Below are positions 57,129 through 64,000 of a stretch of DNA of 64,000 nucleotides, one piece after another. The notes beneath the pieces were generated by a model. That model worked only from the letters and a program-made list of their open reading frames with translations. It was not told the DNA's origin and made no database searches. How positions within the stretch are numbered: position 1 is the first letter of the stretch; each line of letters begins with the position of its first letter. Source of the DNA: Siphonodentalium dalli (lineage: Eukaryota; Mollusca; Scaphopoda; Gadilida; Siphonodentaliidae); NCBI GenBank assembly GCA_032622095.1, contig CP136062.1, positions 38,690,918 to 38,754,917 on the forward strand. The letters run 5' to 3'. The translations under genes were made by a program, and so were the position numbers.

Positions 57129-59035
57129 ATACTAGCAGGGTTACCCGGCGTTGCCCAGGTTAAAGTAATATGAAACCCTTTGCATATTACGGATATATGA
57201 TTGGAATAGGGGATACTCTTGTTCAAAGCGTTACACTTATTCTCATAAATTATATACCCAAATAGCATCACAAAACATGATTCTTACACACGGAATATAA
57301 GTAGTAGCTCACCTTGTTGGATCGGAGCGATTGTCATTTTGTGTATCGCGATTAATCCGTCCCACCAATAAAGAACTATTTATTTATTTACAACTGCGTA
57401 AACTTCAACGTTATAACATGAACATGAGCACATTAGTTCGCAAAAATAAAAGACAATTGAGTTTAACATATAGAGGATCTAAAGCGAGTCCCATGTTTAT
57501 AGCGAAATTTGCAAAACGAGTCCAGTAAATTAGGTCTGGATCGAGCCTTTGGCGAGGTCAAGACCTAATTTATCGGACGAGTTTTGTAAATTGCGCTATA
57601 AACTGTGGACGATTTGTAGATTCTATTTATTACATGATCTAAAAACTCTACAAAACATGCATAATAAATCAAAAAATGGGACGATAAACTAACATCTGCT
57701 TCTATGAGACATGCGATGACGTTTCACGAAAGTATGCGTTGTTTGTCCACGTAAAGAAATAGTCCCAAATAAATAAAGACTCTTTGGCGTATTTTAAGGC
57801 GTATTTTAAGGCGTATATTAAGGTGTACCACTTACACGGGGGTATTATTGCTTGTTGGAAAAATATTGGAAGCCATAGTATTTTGAGACATACCGTATGT
57901 AAAGTAAATAGACGACAAACCGGATGTCAAAGGTTACCTGGCACTATTTCTTGTTATCAAACGAACGTTTAATATCAGAATTTATAGAATGGGTTTATTG
58001 AATGGAATAAGGGTAGGATCATGTAATAAAGAGACGTATCAATCTATTGAGTTTGACTAAGATTTTGATGACACCTGGTTATCAAATCTCCAGATACAGA
58101 TACTTTAATGATACAGATACTTTAATGAAATGTCCCAGTGCTCTGTTCATTGTGCTATATACTGGCTAATAATAATCAGTTTAAACGAAATGTTGCTATG
58201 CTCTATATCAAATGCATGTGCCCGACACAGAATGATATTTTGAGTTTTTGTATGTTAGGCGATGAGTCTGTTCTAAACATGAATGATATCCTCTGTATTT
58301 TGGGCAGATATAACATTGTCAGATGTCAGTATTGGAGGATCCTGAAAAGTAATGTGCCACTGACTCCGTTTTCTTTTATCTCAGACATTATAATCGACGG
58401 CACACTGTGACCACAATTGTTGAACAGGCCTTATATGCATTTCCATATCTCTTGTAACTTTTGTGTGGAAACTATATTGAATGGGGCAGACTCAATTGTC
58501 TTATAATATTAAATTGAGCTATTCTAGTATTTTAACATGCACCATTATCTTCCTCGCAAAATGTTACCACAGTTTGAACGCATTGGTGTTACCTCGATTG
58601 TACCCGTGAAGTTATATATAGATCACATACAGACATACATATATTTGCAAATATATCTAGGCACCAAAATTAATGTGACATTTTACGTACGATTTGATTC
58701 CTCGTATTAAACATAAATATGTATAAGTTTGGTGCTAATCGGCGACTAAACAATTTTGTTTTATCAAATTGAGTGCCCACCCACAACATCTCGCACACAA
58801 ACAACACCAATATAGCGTCTTTAAATCACATGATTTGATTCCTCATATATCGTGTATAAGAATGTGTATCAATTTGGTGCAAATTGGCGCTAAAATGATA
58901 TCAATGTTGGTGCCGCTCTCCCTTTCAGTACACCCCTGTACAACAAATTACTACTTTCAACAAGGTTATTCTACATTTGTGTTTGATCACCCTACTGGAG
59001 TGTTTCACATCGTTTTACGTGAAGATCTGCTATAG
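57129..59035 (-). mobile_element. Diverged partial third copy of the Helitron-like module
   Basis: It starts with ACTAGCAGGGTTACCCGGCG, as at 442 and 59578, but in a different flank, which marks a true element end. It follows the order of 443-1470 with many more mismatches, then jumps to sequence resembling the ~150-bp units near 1840-2100. A ~560-bp segment at about 57468-58028 is absent from the other copies. Confidence 0.65.
57468..58028. mobile_element. ~560-bp insertion in the third module copy, with a 42-bp-arm hairpin
   Basis: This stretch interrupts sequence that is continuous at about 795 and 59930. It contains an inverted pair at 57496-57602 (TTTATAGCG … AAAACGAGTCC … AAATTAGGTCT and its complement). 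Ends of the insertion itself are not clean. Confidence 0.55.
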
Positions 59036-59135
59036 ATGAGGCCCACAACCTGGCTGCCGAAAGTCAAATACATGGAACACATCTAGTTTTAGGTTGATAC
59101 TTGTGTAACTATTCCCCAGGTCATGTCAAACGTTG

Positions 59136-62100
59136 AAGGCCCATTTAATTTTCGAGTCTCTGATTATTTTTTGTATAGTGCTTTGATATACGGTTTAAAT
59201 GACAATCTATGCCATGAAATACTATTAAAATACTATTAATTCGTCACAATTTGAAACGTCTGTCTCAGAAGGTGCCCATAGAGAAATAGAGAAACAGTTG
59301 ATATCATAGAAAGATTCCCCCCGTTATGGATCCCATATTGCAACATAATTCAAACTAAAAAATGTGTTTTCAATGGAAGGGGGTAACTCTATCTTTAAGA
59401 TATATCCCCCTCCATTGAAAATAATACTTTGCACTGCAAAACAGATGAAACTTAAGCACATAAACAGGTCGGTAACTCAACAAAAACATGTTCAGTTTAT
59501 TACACCGAATAAGTTGATAATGCAATATTGTGACGCTTCCTCGTTCAAATGGTATATAATATGGCATATATTTTATACTAGCAGGGTTACCCTGCGTTGC
59601 CCAGGTTAACGTGGTGTGAAACCCTTTGCATATTGTGGATATCTGGTGGAATAGAGGATACTTTTGTTCAAAGCGTTACACATATTGTCATAAATTATAT
59701 ATCCAAAATACCATCACAAAACATGATTCTTACACACGGAATATAAGTAGTAGCTCACCTTGTCGGATCGGAGCGATTGTCATTTTGTTTATCGCGATTA
59801 ATATGTCCCACCAATAAAGAACCATTTATTTATTTACAACTGCGTATACTTCAGACGTTATAACATGAACATCATAAACACATTAGTTCGCAAAAATAAA
59901 AGATGACAATTAGGTTTTACATAGAGATGTATCAATCAATCTAGTGGGTTTGACTAAGATTTTGAGGACACCTGGTTATCATATCTCCATGAAGATACAG
60001 ATGTTTTAAAGAAATGTCCAGGTGCTCCTCTGTGCATTGTGCTATGTACTGACTAATTATTCTCTGCTTAAAAGAAATGTTTCTATGCAGCTATATCAGC
60101 TACATGTGCCCCGACACAGAGCGAGATTTTGAGTTGTTTATTATGTTAGGCGATGAGTCTTCTAAAATATGAAAGATATCCTCTGTATATTGGGCAGATA
60201 TAACCTTGTCAGATGTCAGTATTGGATCCTGATCTGTTTTCTTTCATCTCAGAAGAAATTATATTTGACGGCACACTGTGACCACTATTGTTGAACGGGC
60301 CTTCTATAAATTTCCATATCTCTTGTAATTTTTTTGTGGAAAATATATTGAATGGGCAAACTAAATTGTGTTATAATATTAACATGAGCTATTCTAATAT
60401 TTTAACATGTACCATTATCTTCCTCGTAAAAGGTTACCACTATTAGAACGCCTTGGTACCACCTCGATTGTACCCCGTGAAGTTATATATAGAACAAATA
60501 GACATATATTTGCAAATATATCTAGGCCCCAAATGTGACGTTTTTAATACACACGATTTGATTCCTCGTATCATTTGAGAAGAACGTGTATGAATTTGAT
60601 GTTAATTGGCACTAAACATATTTCTATCAGTTGTGGTGACCAGCCCGTCCCTATCTCGGCTCAAGCGGTGCCACATTTGACATCATTAAACCACAAACTT
60701 AGCTCAGTATAGAGATTAGTATATATAAAATTGTTGAAAATTGGCGAGTATACAAATTGGTATCAAATTTAGGGTCCCATAACTCTAACCCAAATGATAC
60801 CAATTTGGCGTCATTAAATTACACGATTAGATTCCTCGTATCACGAAGAAGAATATCTATCAAGTCTGGTGGAAATCGGCGCTAAACATATTGTTTATCT
60901 ATTTCTGTGTCTCTCGCCCTCTGTGGACCCCTGTCTCGAATGTCACCACGTTTGACATCTTTAAACCACACAATTAGACTCTTGATATCATGGAGATAAA
61001 TATTTATAAGTTTGGTGCTAATCGGGGACTAAACCCTTTTTTTTATCAAAGTTATGCCCATCCCACACCCACACCATCTCTCACACAAACAGCACCAATA
61101 TAGCGTCTTTAAATCACATGATTGAATTCCTCGTGCCATGGATAAGAACGTGTATCAATTTGGTGGATTTTGGCGCTAAAATTATTTTTATCAATGTTGT
61201 TGCCCCTCATCCTTTCTCGAATGACGCTACTTTTGACAGCAGTAAGCTTGTATAAGTTTTTGTATAAAATTGGCGAGTATACAAATTCGTATCAAATTTA
61301 TTGCCCCCATATCTCTCATCCAAACGGCACCAATTTGGCTTATCGAAACCACACGATTAGTCTTTCTCGTATCACGGAGAATATGTATCAATCTGGTGGA
61401 AATAAGCGCTAAACATATTGTTGATCTTTTTTGTGTTCCTCTCACCCTCTATGCATCCTGACTCGAATGGCCCCACTTGTGAGAGCTTGTGGCATCCTTA
61501 AACCACACAATTAGACTCCTGATATCATGGAGATGATTATTGATAAATCTGGTAAACCAATTTTGGTTAAATTTAGTGCCCACTAACCCTCATCTCTCAC
61601 ACAAACATAGCATCTTGAAATCACACGATCAGACTCTTCGTATTATGGATAAGAACGTGTATCACTTTGGTGGAAATTGACGTTAAAATTATTGCGTATC
61701 AATGCGTACCCTCTCCCATTCAGTTCAACCCTGATTCGAATAACGCCACTATTGACAGATTTAAGCTACACCATTAGACTCCCCATACCATGGGGATGAT
61801 ATTGTATATGTGTGGCGGCAATCGGCGACTAAACCCATTCCTATCAAATTGAGTGCCCCTCCCACAATATTTCGTCCAAACGACAGCAATTTGGACTTGG
61901 CGTCTTTAAATAGCACACTTAAGAGCTGACCTTAGATGCCTACAATCGCTAGAGATTTCGCATTCATACTGCAATTAGTTTCGGAGTATTCATTGTATCA
62001 CGGAGAAGAATATATATAAATTGTGGACATCCGCGCTAAAATTAGTTTTATCAATTTACCCCCTTCGGTGTGCCCTGACGCGAAAGGCGCCACGTTTGGC

Positions 62101-64000
62101 ATGTTTAAACAACTCCATTAGATTCATCATATCATGGGAATTATAATAAAAAAATTCCGTGGCAATCGGCGGCAAAACAAATTTCTACCCCTCCCCTTTT
62201 TCTGCCCCTGACAACGGCGTCACTTTGGAAAATTCTAACCTACACCATTATCTTTCTCGTAATAAGTTACCCCTAGTAGACCGTTTGGTGCAATCTAGAT
62301 GGTCCCTCGGCGCTAAACTTAGTTGATAAATTTTGGTGCCACTCCCCCCTTCTGTGCATCCCAGACTCGAATGGCGCCACTTTTGATGTATTTAAACTAT
62401 CTATTGCATATGGGTCTCTTCTGACGTCATTGTTATGTTTTGTCTCACTATAACTGAGGACTAACGAGTGTATACGTTTCTATAATTTATTATACAATAC
62501 TCCCTAAGCGCGACTGCTTTTATATATAGCAGAGAACCAGGAGCACGTGTTAGTGCAGCATGCTAACAAGTCATGAATATTAATGAGGTTGTATAGTAGA
62601 AGATGGAGATGTCCCGATAAATAACACCTCCCCGTTTTAACGAAAGATAGAGCGACAGTATGTCAAAGAGGAAAGATACATACATGGAAGGTGATACATC
62701 GAGATGTTGCCTCATTCAATTTACAGTTTAGTACATCCCACTTCTGACACCATGTTTTGTTTTGTCTCTCTATAACTGAGGACTAACGAGCGTATACGTT
62801 TCTATAATTTATTATACAATGTTCCCTAAGCGCGCGCCACTGGTTTTATAGCAGAGAAGCTGGAGCACGTGTTAGTGCAGCATGAAAACGATTCATGAAT
62901 ATTAATGAGTTAGTATAGTAGAAGATGGAGATGTCCCGATATACATGTATAACATATCCTCGTTTTTACGAAAGATAGAGCGACAGTATCCTAAAGAGGA
63001 AAGATACAAAAATGGAAGGTGATTCATCGAAATGTTGCCTCATTCAATTTACAGTTTAGTACATCCCACTTCTGACACCAGGTTATGTTTTGTCTCTCAA
63101 TAACTGAGGACTAACGAGTGTATACGTTTCTATAATTTATTATACAATGTTCCCTAAGCGCGCGACTGTTTTTATAGCAGAGATGCTGGAGCACGTGTTA
63201 GTGCAGCATGCAAACGATTCATGAATATTAATGAGTTAGTGTAGTATAGAAGATGGAGATGTCCCGATATATAACAGTCATCATTGACCAAAATTTGGGT
63301 TTATACACCGTTACTATATATCGATGCTGATTGGCTATTCGCAAGAGCTGACATAATACAAAATGTTATCGCCCCAGTGAGTTATATTTTCTGACATTTG
63401 CTACTGAAAGGCAAAATCCGCCGTCTATCTATATCTTTGTTTGCGAATGTCTGTCTGTCTTCTATTCACGGGGGACCATCTAGATGTCACCAAAGGGGTC
63501 TAACATGGGTAACTATTTACGAGGAAGATAATGGTGCGGGTTAGAATTTTCTAAAATGACGCTGTAACAGCGGTACTCGGTCCAAGATCAGCATCATTCA
63601 AACCGATATACCATGCTGCTGTAGTCCGAGAAGACTTGGTCTACTGGGCGACAAAAACATTCATCTGAATGAATGAAAATAGGTTCAACTGTTTCAACCA
63701 TTGCTCTGTTGTCGGCGATACCCTCCGGTCGGCGATACCGAGTTAACGGGTGGTGGTGAGAACATTCAACACTAGACGAAATGTGATGTTTTCAGATTTG
63801 GCGATTTCATGTAGTTTCCATGTATCGAATATACGTCACATTTACGATGCGTTTATTCTTTTATTAGCAGTTTCTGTATTCTTCACGTTTTATTGGGTCT
63901 AAAGGCCCACTTAATTTTCGAACCTCCAGATTACTTTATATAAAATATATGCTATATTATATATCATTTTAAAACTCCAAGACATTGTATTATCAACTTA
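59136..64000. repeat. Second near-identical copy of the 1-4829 module
   Basis: Base 59136 corresponds to base 1 and 64000 to 4829. The order is complete and most lines match exactly, with scattered substitutions and small indels (near 60158, 60659, 60914, 62320) and a ~48-bp segment near 62820 absent from the left copy. It continues past the window. It contains the same GGCCCA half element (59136-59577), Helitron-like 3' end (59578), degenerate ~150-bp units and ~320-bp units. In this copy the terminal motif reads TTACCCTGCGTTG instead of TTACCCGGCGTTG. Confidence 0.97.

Noticed and set aside
1-64000. tRNA and rRNA genes
   Set aside because: No cloverleaf with A and B boxes or rRNA-like block was recognised by reading; a covariance-model scan would be needed to exclude a decayed one.

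Overview
This is a stretch of AT-rich animal nuclear DNA, almost certainly from an invertebrate (a mollusc or another marine lophotrochozoan is my guess, at low confidence). The reasons are a spliced carbohydrate sulfotransferase of the animal type, a decayed LINE with a trinucleotide-repeat tail, and dense non-autonomous DNA transposons with TA, TTA or TTAA target duplications. There are no operons, ribosome binding sites or prokaryotic genes. Most of the open reading frames are chance frames or by-products of repeats.

Layout. 1-4829: a repeat module that recurs almost identically at 59136-64000, with a third, diverged partial copy at 57129-59035. It is built from half of a GGCCCA-type inverted-repeat element, a Helitron-like 3' terminus on the minus strand, about ten degenerate units of roughly 150 bp, and three units of roughly 270-320 bp. 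4732-6860: a complete GGCCCA element, the first of seven copies of a ~70-bp palindrome, a foldback element whose arms are made of short tandem repeats, and a ~67-bp tandem repeat. 7003-7935: the only confident protein-coding sequence, the terminal exon of a Sulfotransfer_2-family carbohydrate sulfotransferase, followed 41 bp later by a 511-bp inverted-repeat element. 8488-15659: intergenic DNA with at least five inverted-repeat elements. 15795-29535: a 13.7-kb array of 916 units of a 15-bp repeat, interrupted by one inserted base and flanked by ~45-bp inverted arms at 15672 and 29830. 30153-33040: a transposon fragment and a very degenerate ~43-bp minisatellite. 34578-41530: more inverted-repeat elements, three 133-bp palindromes at an exact 175-bp period, a 1.08-kb tandem duplication and a ~190-bp tandem duplication. 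41565-42290: a broken LINE 3' end with its (GAT/GAC)n tail. 43045-43340: a hairpin, then a promoter-like stretch and a possible signal-peptide first exon ending in a consensus splice donor. 43375-50250: nested elements with TTAA target sites. 50380-57128: more tandem repeats and a 2.3-kb element with TA target duplication.

The genes do not form a pathway. The sulfotransferase would act in the Golgi on glycans, and the candidate secreted-protein exon is independent. I found no defence system, gene cluster or CRISPR. The most unusual object is the 15-bp array: length-perfect apart from one base, with variation almost confined to two positions per unit, so it reads like a string over four unit types. 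The common variants are all silent in one minus-strand frame (Gln-His-Asn-Thr-Pro), but stops, a frameshift and lack of a start argue against a present-day gene.
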